Source: Roseovarius nubinhibens ISM
GTDB taxonomy: Bacteria > Pseudomonadota > Alphaproteobacteria > Rhodobacterales > Rhodobacteraceae
DNA length: 64,000 nucleotides
NCBI RefSeq assembly: GCF_000152625.1
Contig: NZ_CH724156.1
Span: 2,089,778 to 2,153,777 of the forward strand
Direction: 5' to 3'
The notes beneath the pieces are model-generated. The model was not told the origin of the DNA. It did not search any database and saw only the letters and a program-made list of their open reading frames with translations. A program made the translations under genes and the position numbers. This document shows positions 49,772 to 57,796 of the stretch, piece after piece (positions within the stretch are counted from its first letter, which is position 1; every line of letters starts with the position of its first letter).

Positions 49772-50851
49772 ATGCAGGACGCCGACCCGATGAGCCGCCG
49801 CGACATATCCCCGACGACCCCCGCCAAGGATTACTGGGCGATGCATTTCGACCGGGGCGGTCAGGGGCCTGCGCGGTTTGTCTTTCTGCTTCTCGATAAT
49901 TTCTCGCACCTGTCGCTGACCACCGCGCTCGAGGCGCTGCGTCAGGCCAATAAGGTGCTGAAATTTCAGCAATTCAGTTGGGCGCTCTGTGGCGAAGGCG
50001 GGCTGTCGAAACAATCTTCTCTGGGGTTTTCCGCCGCGCTCGACATGGGGCTCGAGGATCTGCGGCCCGGTGACACGCTCGTTGTGGTCGGCGGGGTCGA
50101 GGTCGACGCGGGCAGCACCGACGCGGTTCTGGCCTATCTGCGGCGCATGGCGCGGCGGGGCCTGCCGGTGGGCGGGCTCTGCACGGCGGCGCATACGCTG
50201 GCCAAGGCGGGGCTGATGGATGATCGGCGTGCGACCATCCATTGGGAAAACAGCGAAAGTTTCGCGGAAATCTTCGACACCGTGCCGCTCTGTGATGAGT
50301 TCTACGTGCTCGAGGACGGCTATTTCACCACCGCAGGCGGGACCACGGCAATCGACCTGATGCTGGCGCTGTTCACCCGGGCGCTGGGCGGCGAGGTGGC
50401 GACCGGGGTCGCGGCCAACATGAATTACACCAACATCCACGCCATTCAGCGCGAAACCCGGATGACCGCCGCCGAGCGGGAGAGCGTCCGGCATCCGGTG
50501 GTGGTCAAGGCGCTCAACGTCATGGAGCGCGAGATCGAGATGCCGCCGACGCCCTCGGAGATTGCCGAAGAGGTGGGGATTTCCACCCGGCAGCTTGAGC
50601 GGTTGTTCAAACATCACCTCGGGCGGTCGCCCAAGCGCTATTACAACGAATTCCGCGTGCAAAAGGCCTATCGGCTCATCCTGCAGACCGATCTCACGGT
50701 GATCGAGATCGCCATGGCCTGCGGCTTTAGCTCGGCCTCGCATTTCTCCAAAGTGTTCCGGCAGATCCACAATTGCTCGCCGCTGAGCCTGCGCCGCGAG
50801 CGCGGCGCAGAGGGGCATCTGATGGCCCAGATGACCGGCTATCGCGTCTAA
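49772..50851 (+). CDS. GATase1-AraC transcriptional regulator (GlxA/GbdR type)
   Basis: A 359-residue regulator. Residues about 35-200 form a DJ-1/PfpI-like GATase1 domain (FVFLLLDNFSHLSLTTALEALR; VGGLCTAAHTLAKAGLM). The C-terminal AraC domain has two HTHs (SEIAEEVGISTRQLERLFKHH and VIEIAMACGFSSASHFSKVF). Known members (GbdR, CdhR, SouR) sense glycine betaine, carnitine or sarcosine metabolites. It could therefore serve the betaine-like island 16 kb away or the hydantoin genes upstream. Start is uncertain between 49772 and 49790. Its stop overlaps the convergent redoxin gene by 4 bp. Confidence 0.87.
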   Translation: MQDADPMSRRDISPTTPAKDYWAMHFDRGGQGPARFVFLLLDNFSHLSLTTALEALRQANKVLKFQQFSWALCGEGGLSKQSSLGFSAALDMGLEDLRPGDTLVVVGGVEVDAGSTDAVLAYLRRMARRGLPVGGLCTAAHTLAKAGLMDDRRATIHWENSESFAEIFDTVPLCDEFYVLEDGYFTTAGGTTAIDLMLALFTRALGGEVATGVAANMNYTNIHAIQRETRMTAAERESVRHPVVVKALNVMEREIEMPPTPSEIAEEVGISTRQLERLFKHHLGRSPKRYYNEFRVQKAYRLILQTDLTVIEIAMACGFSSASHFSKVFRQIHNCSPLSLRRERGAEGHLMAQMTGYRV

Positions 50852-51387
50852 GCCAGGCCATCCCGGGCGCTGCCTGTGGTGTTATGGCAGGCGTTATCAA
50901 AGTCGAGCGTCTCTGCCTCAAGCGCTGTCAGCAGCCGCGCCGCATCGAGACGAAAATCGGCATGAACCACACGCCCCTCAGGGTCAATCACGGTGAACCA
51001 TGGCGTGCCGCCGGATCGATAATCCTCCATAAAGGTCGGGTAGCGTTCGCCTTCGGGCGGGAGATCGTGACCAAAGGGCATTTTCAGCCCGTACTGCTCT
51101 TGGTTCACGCGCAGTTTGTCCGCCGTGTTCACCTCGGCCCCCTCGAACACCGTTTGGATCACGGCAAAGCCCACACTCCTATCGGCTAGCCGGTCCTGCA
51201 GCAGCCGCAGCGTCGGAAAGCCGCGCGAATGGCAGCCGGGGCACCAGTGTTGAAAACAATAGAGTATCTTGTATCCGGTCCCCAGATCGGCCAGCCGAAG
51301 CGGGCGATCTAGGGGGGCACCCTTGGCGTCGATCCAGTGGGTGACGCGCAGCTCGGGCGCGGTTTGATGAAGTCCTCCAAATTGCAT
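50848..51387 (-). CDS. Thioredoxin-fold redoxin (AhpC/TSA-like)
   Basis: A 179-residue thioredoxin-fold protein with a CxxC site in HWCPGCHSRGFP (Cys49, Cys52) and a TPWFTVIDPEGRVVH strand containing the cis-proline. The DLPPEGERYPTFMEDYRSGG stretch is unusual for plain thioredoxins. No signal peptide is seen, so it is cytoplasmic. It is the third gene after msrB and msrA in the same direction and could recycle them. Start after AGAGGA. Confidence 0.8.
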   Translation of the reverse strand: MQFGGLHQTAPELRVTHWIDAKGAPLDRPLRLADLGTGYKILYCFQHWCPGCHSRGFPTLRLLQDRLADRSVGFAVIQTVFEGAEVNTADKLRVNQEQYGLKMPFGHDLPPEGERYPTFMEDYRSGGTPWFTVIDPEGRVVHADFRLDAARLLTALEAETLDFDNACHNTTGSARDGLA

Positions 51388-51482
51388 GGCACGTCCTCTC
51401 TGTTTGCCGAAAGCGGGGGCTTTCGGACAGTTGGGGCGAGGCGGGGCGGCATGGGCCGCCCGGCCATATGTCATTTATGCGC

Positions 51483-51995
51483 TCAGGCGGCGCTGTCGGC
51501 CTTGCGCTTGGGCAGCACCCAGTCGGGGCGCGGGAAATGGCAGGTATAGCCAGTGGGGAAGCGCTCGAGATAATCCTGATGCTCGGGTTCGGCCTCCCAG
51601 AAATCGCCCACCGGCTCGACCTCGGTCACCACCTGGCCCGGCCAGAGACCGGAGGCGTTCACATCGGCAATCGTGTCGAGCGCCACCTGTTTCTGGGTCT
51701 CGTCGACATAGTAGATGGCCGAGCGATAGCTCGCGCCCATGTCATTGCCCTGACGGTTGGCGGTGGTCGGGTCGTGGATCTGGAAGAAAAACTCCAGCAG
51801 CTCGCGAAAGCTCGTCTTGGCCGGATCGTAGTGAATTTCGATCCCCTCGGCATGGGTGCCGTGGTTGCGATAGGTTGCGTGGGGCACGTCGCCGCCGGTA
51901 TAGCCGACGCGGGTGGAAATAACGCCGGGAAGCTTGCGGATAAGGTCCTGCATGCCCCAGAAACAACCGCCAGCGAGTACAGCACGTTCAGTCAT
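51483..51995 (-). CDS. msrA: Peptide-methionine (S)-S-oxide reductase
   Basis: A 170-residue MsrA. The catalytic motif GGCFWG has Cys11 very near the N terminus. Other family blocks are [15 protein letters not shown] and [19 protein letters not shown], in pieces. It reduces the S-epimer of methionine sulfoxide and free methionine sulfoxide. Its ATG overlaps the msrB stop by 4 bp, so the pair is coupled. Confidence 0.95.
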   Translation of the reverse strand: MTERAVLAGGCFWGMQDLIRKLPGVISTRVGYTGGDVPHATYRNHGTHAEGIEIHYDPAKTSFRELLEFFFQIHDPTTANRQGNDMGASYRSAIYYVDETQKQVALDTIADVNASGLWPGQVVTEVEPVGDFWEAEPEHQDYLERFPTGYTCHFPRPDWVLPKRKADSAA

Positions 51996-52438
51996 CGGAT
52001 ATCCTCCACTTGATCCAGATAGTCGCCGTAGCCTTCGGCCTCCATCTCGTCGCGAGGGATGAACCGCAGGCTGGCGGAATTGATGCAGTAACGCAGGCCG
52101 CCGGTCTCCGCCGGCCCGTCGGGGAACACATGGCCCAGGTGGCTGTCGCCATGGGATGAGCGCACCTCGGTGCGGATCATACCATGAGTCGTGTCGCGCA
52201 GCTCATTGATATGATCGGTGACGATCGGCTTGGTAAAGCTGGGCCAGCCGCAGCCGGATTCGTATTTGTCCGAGCTGGCGAACAGCGGCTCGCCAGAGAC
52301 GATATCCACGTAGATACCAGGCTCTTTATTGTCGAGATATTCACCGCTTCCGGGGCGTTCGGTGCCGTTTTCCTGGGTCACGCGGTATTGTTCGGGGGTG
52401 AGGCGGGCGATGGCGTCTTGGTCTTTGCGATAGGTCAT
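51992..52438 (-). CDS. msrB: Peptide-methionine (R)-S-oxide reductase
   Basis: A 148-residue MsrB acting on the R-epimer of methionine sulfoxide. The catalytic Cys118 lies in [21 protein letters not shown] and [16 protein letters not shown] are the core motifs. The two CxxC zinc motifs of many MsrB proteins are absent, so it is the zinc-free form. The ATG at 52438 follows GGAGGACC. It leads the msrB-msrA-redoxin unit. Confidence 0.95.
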   Translation of the reverse strand: MTYRKDQDAIARLTPEQYRVTQENGTERPGSGEYLDNKEPGIYVDIVSGEPLFASSDKYESGCGWPSFTKPIVTDHINELRDTTHGMIRTEVRSSHGDSHLGHVFPDGPAETGGLRYCINSASLRFIPRDEMEAEGYGDYLDQVEDIR

Positions 52439-52624
52439 GTCGGTCCTCCGTCCGTCAGTCATTGGGTTGAGCCGAATATGGGGCCGGTGGCGGCAGAATC
52501 CCACTGTTGAGGCCGGATCGTTTCAACAGCCTCTCTCAAACGTGAGAGGATTGCACGAGGATTGCGCGGCGGAAATACCGTGTGGGACAAAGGGTTAATT
52601 CGCCGAAACCCTGCGAAAATGGCC

Positions 52625-52668
52625 TGTCGGTGACACGTCGGTATCACGTCGGTAACCCGACAGTGCGG
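52625..52668. repeat. 44-bp array of four 11-bp units (copy B)
   Basis: Units TGTCGGTGACA, CGTCGGTATCA, CGTCGGTAACC and CGACAGTGCGG follow each other without gaps, 187 bp upstream of the msrB start. Same period, length and degenerate fourth unit as copies A and C. Confidence 0.8.
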
Positions 52669-52677
52669 GTTTTGCGG

Positions 52678-52704
52678 CCCGGACCAAGGGTTAACAGGTC
52701 CGGG
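52678..52704 (-). terminator. Hairpin after the TPP-enzyme gene
   Basis: CCCGGACC and GGTCCGGG pair around an 11-base loop, 23 bp past the stop of the minus-strand TPP-enzyme gene. No T-run follows, so termination is uncertain. Copy A of the 11-bp array has a similar hairpin at the same relative place. Confidence 0.45.
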
Positions 52705-52727
52705 CGGGTGCTGGGCCGAGGGGCCGC

Positions 52728-54338
52728 TCAGGGGAATTTCGGCGCGGGAATGGTCTCGATCTCGACATTGACGCAGGCGGGCAGCCCGCTCGCCAGAGCG
52801 GCGCGGAGCGCCGGTTCGAGATCCTCGGGGCGGGTGACATGGGCGCCAAAGCCGCCCAGCGCCGCGACCGCCAGATCATAGCGCGCGCCCGAAAGCTCGC
52901 AGCCATGGGTGCGGTCACTGCCATAGTCGCGCTGCTGGATGAGGTACTCGGCGTTCCAGCGATGGTCATTGCCGATCACCGCCACGAAGGGAAGGTTTTC
53001 GCGCAGGGCGGTTTCGAACTCGGGCAGGTGAAAGCCGACGGTGCCGTCGCCCATCATGGTAAAGACGCTCGCCGTGGGATCGGCGGCGCGGGCCCCGAGC
53101 GCATAGCAGAGCCCGCCGCCGATGACGCCGGAGACGCCATTGGTCAGCATCCGGGGCGCGCGGATGAGCGCCTGCGCCCATTGCCCGAACTCGCCGCCGT
53201 CGCGGATCACCACCGGGTTGGGGCTGTCCTGGGCGACGCGCTGGATGGCGTGGCAGACCGAGGCGCTGTCGAGCAGGGCGCTATCGGCGGCCTCGGGCAC
53301 CTGGGCCGCGATGAGGGTGGTCACATGGTCGACCCAGGCGGCCCGGTCGGCGGTGGGTTTCGCCTCGGTGAGCGCCTGCGCCACGGCGCGGGGATCGGCG
53401 GACCAGAGCTGATCGAGCCTGTCGCCAAGATTGCGGCGCGCGATCCCGGCGTCGCGCGCGTCCGGTGTCACCACATGCCAGCGGGCGATGGGGGCGTTGT
53501 CGGTTTTGCCAAAGCCGAGGGTCACATCCACCGGTTTGCCCAGCGAGACGACGAGATCGGCCTCGCGCAGCGCCTCTTTCCAGCGGCCGAGCATCGGGTC
53601 GTTGAGACCTCGGGGGCTTTCGACACAGAAGACCGGCGCGGCGAGCGCGCGGCGGAGCGTGTCGGCGAGATCCGGGTAGCGGGTGTCCGACAGCAGCGGG
53701 CCGAGGATCACCAGCGGCTTTTGCGCGGCCCCAAGCGCCGTGGTCAGCCGGTCGAGATCGGGCGTGGCGCTGCTGGGCAGGTCGGTGGCCGGAAGCGTTA
53801 CCTCGGGATAGGGCGCGGGCGCGGGTGTTTCGATCCGCAGCATGTCATCGGGCAGCGACAGATGCACCGGGCCGGGGATGCCGTCGCGGGCGATGGAGAG
53901 AAGCCGCGCCACGGTTGCGGGAAACTGCGCCGGATCGGTGATCCGTTCGCTCGCCTTGGTGAGCGGCCGGGTGAGGCCGATCTGATCCATCTCCTGAAAG
54001 GCGCCGGTGCCGTCGCCCGACACCGGGCTGTCGCCGGACATGAGCAGGATCGGCGTTTGCGAATAGGTGGCGGAGATCAGTGCGGTGAGCGCATTGCCGA
54101 GCCCGCCGCCGGCGGTGACCATGGCGACGCCGACCTCGCCGGTCATCTGGGCATAGGCCTCGGCCATGAAACCGGTCGCGCCCTCGTGGCGGGTGTGATG
54201 GAGCCGCAGTTCGGTGCCAAGCGCGGCATCGAATACCGGCATGATCTGGTTGCCGGACAGCGCGAAGACATGGCGCACACCGGCGCGGATCAGGGCGGCG
54301 ACGAGATGGTCGGCACCGCGTTTCTTATCTTGGGTCAT
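52728..54338 (-). CDS. Thiamine pyrophosphate-dependent enzyme (acetolactate synthase-like)
   Basis: A 536-residue three-domain TPP enzyme. The cofactor-activating glutamate is Glu52 in HTRHEGATGF, and the TPP-Mg motif runs from GDG (430-432) to ND (457-458). The middle domain lacks a clear FAD-binding pattern. Carboligases, decarboxylases and sulfonate-cleaving enzymes share this layout; the product cannot be named. It abuts the sulfite-oxidase-type gene with zero intergenic bases, which hints at a substrate whose cleavage releases sulfite. Confidence 0.8.
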   Translation of the reverse strand: MTQDKKRGADHLVAALIRAGVRHVFALSGNQIMPVFDAALGTELRLHHTRHEGATGFMAEAYAQMTGEVGVAMVTAGGGLGNALTALISATYSQTPILLMSGDSPVSGDGTGAFQEMDQIGLTRPLTKASERITDPAQFPATVARLLSIARDGIPGPVHLSLPDDMLRIETPAPAPYPEVTLPATDLPSSATPDLDRLTTALGAAQKPLVILGPLLSDTRYPDLADTLRRALAAPVFCVESPRGLNDPMLGRWKEALREADLVVSLGKPVDVTLGFGKTDNAPIARWHVVTPDARDAGIARRNLGDRLDQLWSADPRAVAQALTEAKPTADRAAWVDHVTTLIAAQVPEAADSALLDSASVCHAIQRVAQDSPNPVVIRDGGEFGQWAQALIRAPRMLTNGVSGVIGGGLCYALGARAADPTASVFTMMGDGTVGFHLPEFETALRENLPFVAVIGNDHRWNAEYLIQQRDYGSDRTHGCELSGARYDLAVAALGGFGAHVTRPEDLEPALRAALASGLPACVNVEIETIPAPKFP

Positions 54339-55460
54339 TCAGCTGTCTTTCTGGATCGCGTCCGGTTGGGCCACATGGACCACGGTTTTCTGCACCGCAT
54401 TATTGGCAAAGCCCGCCATGTCGAAGGGCGGCTCGATGGGCTGGGTGCGGCCCTCGGCATCGGTGGCGCGGCAGGCGAGCACATGGCGGCCGGGCGTGGC
54501 CTGCCAGTCGAGATGCCAGCCGGTCCAGGCGTAGCGCCCGACGGGGGCATCAAGCGTCGCCTCTTGCCAGCCCTCGGGGGTTTCCACCTCGACCCGGGCG
54601 ATGGGCGTGCCGCCACCGGACCAGGCGCGGCCGCGCAGCGTCACGCGCCCCGGTTCGAGCCAGCGTTCGCGGCTGATCCAGTCGGGCACGCCCGGCGGCG
54701 CCATCAGCGATTTGACGCGGATCGTGGTCACCGGGCGGCCCGGGTCGTTTTCATCCTTGCGAAAGCGGTAGGTCTGCACCTGTTGGAACCCGTCATAGCG
54801 GGTGGTCAGCGCCGAGATGTCGGTGAGCCATTTGACCGAGGCCATGCCATACCAGCCGGGCACGATGAGGCGCAGTGGCGCGCCATGTTGCGGCAAGAGG
54901 GGCTGGCCGTTCATGCCCCAGATGAGCATCACGTCGAGCGCGGCCAGCTCATCAGGTGTGAGCGAGCGGCCAAAGGCATGGGGCTGGCCCTTGTCAAAGC
55001 CGAAATCAGCCCCGGTGAAGGCGAAATCCTGCACGTCATTCTGTGGCTTGGCCCGGGCGATGAGCGGCGCGAGCGGCGTGCCGGTCCATTCCGAGGTGCC
55101 GACCGCCTCATACATCCAGGGCATCGAATAGGCGCGGGGGCTGACCCCGGCGCGGCCATTGCCGGCGCATTCGAGCGTCACCGGCAGGGTTTCGGTGGGC
55201 AGCGCGCGGATCTCGTCCATCGTCAGGCTATAGGGCGCGTCGAAAGCGCCGGAGAAACTGAGCCTGTGCTCCGCCTCGTCGATCAGCGGCACGTCGAAAT
55301 GGTTGAGCAGGTAATGCGCCCCGGTGGGGGTGATGTCACGGGTGAGCGTTTCGAGAAGCAGCCCGGAATTGCGGTTGGCGAGCCCGACTTCGGCGGCGGA
55401 AAACACGCCCTCGGTGGTCTTGGGGCGTTTGGTGTCGGGGGAAAAGGGGTTGGGCGTCAT
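54339..55460 (-). CDS. Sulfite oxidase-family molybdenum enzyme, cytoplasmic
   Basis: A 373-residue sulfite oxidase-type protein. The molybdenum ligand is Cys98 in TLECAGNGR; further motifs are LIWGMNGQPLLPQHGAPLRL and GWYGMASVKWLTDI. The C-terminal dimerisation domain begins near residue 265. Unlike soxC in this window it has no signal peptide (MTPNPFSPDTKR), so it should work in the cytoplasm, and it has no heme domain. It is the first gene of a two-gene unit with the TPP enzyme and lies divergent to the metallo-beta-lactamase genes. Confidence 0.87.
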   Translation of the reverse strand: MTPNPFSPDTKRPKTTEGVFSAAEVGLANRNSGLLLETLTRDITPTGAHYLLNHFDVPLIDEAEHRLSFSGAFDAPYSLTMDEIRALPTETLPVTLECAGNGRAGVSPRAYSMPWMYEAVGTSEWTGTPLAPLIARAKPQNDVQDFAFTGADFGFDKGQPHAFGRSLTPDELAALDVMLIWGMNGQPLLPQHGAPLRLIVPGWYGMASVKWLTDISALTTRYDGFQQVQTYRFRKDENDPGRPVTTIRVKSLMAPPGVPDWISRERWLEPGRVTLRGRAWSGGGTPIARVEVETPEGWQEATLDAPVGRYAWTGWHLDWQATPGRHVLACRATDAEGRTQPIEPPFDMAGFANNAVQKTVVHVAQPDAIQKDS

Positions 55461-55674
55461 GATCTGTCCGAAATGGGAGGGCGGCGGGGCAAAGGCCTGC
55501 CGGGCTGGGCGCAGGGTAGCACCCGGGATCGCTTACCAAAAGTGGATTATCCTAACCATTTGTGTAAGCTAAGCTTTCGCTCGGCGGGCTGTCGCGCGGG
55601 TGGCAATCGCCGCTTGCCAAAGGGGGCGGGCGGGGATCATATTCATGAAATGGAATAAATATCTGGCCTGCGGC

Positions 55675-55719
55675 GCGGGTCATATGGGTCACACGGGTCA
55701 TAGGGGCCATGCGGGCCAA
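55675..55719. repeat. Five tandem 9-bp repeats before the first metallo-beta-lactamase gene
   Basis: Units GCGGGTCAT, ATGGGTCAC, ACGGGTCAT, AGGGGCCAT and GCGGGCCAA are consecutive. In the frame of the downstream gene they encode Gly-His-X repeats, and an upstream in-frame ATG at 55645 could include them. Confidence 0.65.
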
Positions 55720-55731
55720 AGGGGGGATCAA

Positions 55732-56649
55732 ATGGCGAGCACACGCAGAGAATTTCTGGCGCTGGCGGGGGCGGGGATGATGCTTGGCGCGTCCGGGCGG
55801 CTCTGGGCGCAGGTCAGCACAACGGTGGGCGACTGGCAGGTGACGAGCGTCAGCGATGGCCATCTCAGCCTGCCGCGCGGGTTTTATTTCGACGGGCTGC
55901 CCGAGGCCGAGCTGGCCCCGATCCTTGAGGCGCAGGGGCTCATGGGGGATATGATCGCCTCGCCCTGCAACGTGACGCTGGCGCGGCGCGAGGGGGCGGT
56001 GGTGCTCTTTGATTGCGGCGCGGGGCCTGCGTTCATGGAGAGCGCCGGGGAACTCATCGAGGCGCTCGATGTGATCGACGTGGCGCCGCAGGATGTGACC
56101 CATGTGGTCTTTACCCATGGTCATCCCGATCACCTCTGGGGGGTGCTCGATGATTTCGACGAGCCGGTGTTTTCGGAGGCGGCGCATCTGATGGGGGATG
56201 CCGAGTGGAACTATTGGCGCGACCCGGAGACGGTGGAGACGATCGGCGAGGCGCGGGCGAGTTTCGCGGTGGGCGCGGCGCGGCGGCTCGAGTTGGTGGA
56301 AGAGCGGATCACGGCGGTGGCGGATGGCGAGGAGATCTTGCCGGGGCTGGTGGCGCTGGCGAGCCATGGCCATACGCCGGGGCATATGTCCTTTGTGCTG
56401 CAGGGCGGGAGCGAGGCGTTCTTGGTGGCGGGGGATGCGATCGTCAACGGTCATGTGGCGCTGGCACGGCCGAGCTGGGAGCTCGGCTCGGATCAGGACC
56501 CGGCGCAGGGGGCGGCGACGCGGCTGCGGCTGCTCGACATGCTGGTGACGGAGGAGATGCGGCTCATTGGCTATCACCTGCCGGACGGCGGGCTTGGCCG
56601 GATCGAGCGGGCGGGCGAGGCCTATCGGTTCGTGGCGGAGGGCGCGTGA
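55732..56649 (+). CDS. Metallo-beta-lactamase-fold hydrolase, Tat-exported
   Basis: A 305-residue periplasmic protein with twin-arginine signal TRREFLALAGAG. The zinc motif FTHGHPDHLWG (His129, His131, Asp133, His134), ASHGHTPGHM and VAGDAIVNGH are complete, so a binuclear site is expected. Similar proteins occur in or beside sox clusters. The ATG at 55732 is preferred because GGGGGGATC precedes it and the Tat signal starts there. The next MBL gene overlaps its stop by one base. Confidence 0.85.
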   Translation: MASTRREFLALAGAGMMLGASGRLWAQVSTTVGDWQVTSVSDGHLSLPRGFYFDGLPEAELAPILEAQGLMGDMIASPCNVTLARREGAVVLFDCGAGPAFMESAGELIEALDVIDVAPQDVTHVVFTHGHPDHLWGVLDDFDEPVFSEAAHLMGDAEWNYWRDPETVETIGEARASFAVGAARRLELVEERITAVADGEEILPGLVALASHGHTPGHMSFVLQGGSEAFLVAGDAIVNGHVALARPSWELGSDQDPAQGAATRLRLLDMLVTEEMRLIGYHLPDGGLGRIERAGEAYRFVAEGA

Positions 56650-57593
56650 TGCGGGGGGCGATGATGGTCGCGCTGCTCTGGGCCGGTATGGCGGGGGCGA
56701 GCGAGGAGATTGCCGACAAATACCCCGGCTCGATGCTCTATGACAAACCGGTCGAGGTGATCCCGCATGTGTTTTCGGCCATCGGGGCCACCGCGCCGCC
56801 GACCTATGAGAACGCGGGCCATAACAACAACCTGAGCTTTATCGTGACCGGCGATGGGGTGGTGGTGGTCAATGCAGGCGCGTCCTATGGGCTGGCGAAG
56901 GCGCTGCATGACGAGATCCGCGCGGTGACCGATCAGGAGGTCAAGCTGGTGCTGCTCGAGAACGGGCAGGGCCATGCGATGCTGGGCAGCAATTACTGGG
57001 CCGAGCAGGGGGTCAAGGTGGTGGCCCATGAGGAGGCCGCCGCAGAGATCGAGGAGTATGGTGCGCAGGTGCTACGCGGGATGCGGGCCTATGCCGGGGA
57101 GCAGGGCGAGGGGACCGAGATCCACCTGCCCGACGAGAGTTTCAGCGACGAATACATTGTCGAGATGGGCGAGATGCGGATCGAGGCGCGGTATCTCGGC
57201 CCGGCGCATAGTCCCGGCGATATCGTGGTCTGGCTGCCCGGGCAGAGCCTTGTGATCTCGGGCGACATGGCCTTTCACGAGCGGATGCTGCCGATTTTTG
57301 AGCACACCTATACCGCCGATTGGATCGAGACATGGGAGACCGCCTTCGAGCCTCTGGGCGCGACCTATGTGATCCCCGGCCATGGCCATCCGACCAATAT
57401 GGCGCAGGTGCGCCGCTATACCCGCGACTACCTCGTCTATCTGCGTGAAAAGATTGGTGAACATCTCGAGGCGGGGGGCGATCTGTCTGAGGCCTATTAT
57501 GTCGATCAGTCGCCCTATGCCCATCTCGACACGTTCGAGGAGCTGGCCACCAAGAACGCCGGTCGGGTGTTCGAGCAGATGGAATTCGAGTGA
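56649..57593 (+). CDS. Metallo-beta-lactamase-like protein with degenerate metal motif (SoxH-like)
   Basis: A 314-residue MBL-fold protein with a probable short signal peptide (MRGAMMVALLWAGMAGAS). The place of HxHxDH is taken by NGQGHA (105-110), so most ligands of the first motif are lost. His187 in GPAHSPGD, Asp206 in SGDMAF and His245 in PGHGHP remain. Related sequences accompany sox genes and are often called SoxH. Start codon overlaps the upstream stop (TGATG). Hydrolase activity should not be assumed. Confidence 0.8.
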   Translation: MRGAMMVALLWAGMAGASEEIADKYPGSMLYDKPVEVIPHVFSAIGATAPPTYENAGHNNNLSFIVTGDGVVVVNAGASYGLAKALHDEIRAVTDQEVKLVLLENGQGHAMLGSNYWAEQGVKVVAHEEAAAEIEEYGAQVLRGMRAYAGEQGEGTEIHLPDESFSDEYIVEMGEMRIEARYLGPAHSPGDIVVWLPGQSLVISGDMAFHERMLPIFEHTYTADWIETWETAFEPLGATYVIPGHGHPTNMAQVRRYTRDYLVYLREKIGEHLEAGGDLSEAYYVDQSPYAHLDTFEELATKNAGRVFEQMEFE

Positions 57594-57666
57594 GCGCAAA
57601 ATAGGACGGAAATGACGAGGGCGGCGCGGCGGGCCGGGGCGCTTTGGTCATGAATGCCACCAGATC

Positions 57667-57710
57667 GGAATGATATTCCTCAAGGGGCGGCCCTATGGGA
57701 ATGATGTCCC
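57667..57710. promoter_or_regulatory. Two similar dyads upstream of the YeeE/YedE gene
   Basis: GGAATGATATTCC (57667-57679) is a dyad with a 3-bp centre; GGGAATGATGTCCC (57697-57710) is a close second copy, with centres about 30 bp apart. A third dyad, TTCGA-N7-TCGAA, lies nearer the gene. The GAAT/ATTC composition recalls ArsR-type sulfur regulators (SoxR, BigR, SqrR), whose genes are not in the window. Confidence 0.5.
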
Positions 57711-57796
57711 GTAGGACCGCTCTTGACCCCTGTATATAAAGTACGATGTAAGGGCGGACTTCGAAATTCACTCGAATCCCCGGAGGCGAGACCGCC

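Noticed and set aside
52839-55658. 939-codon open frame on the plus strand
   Set aside because: It is antisense to the TPP enzyme and sulfite oxidase genes, which have intact catalytic motifs and good starts.
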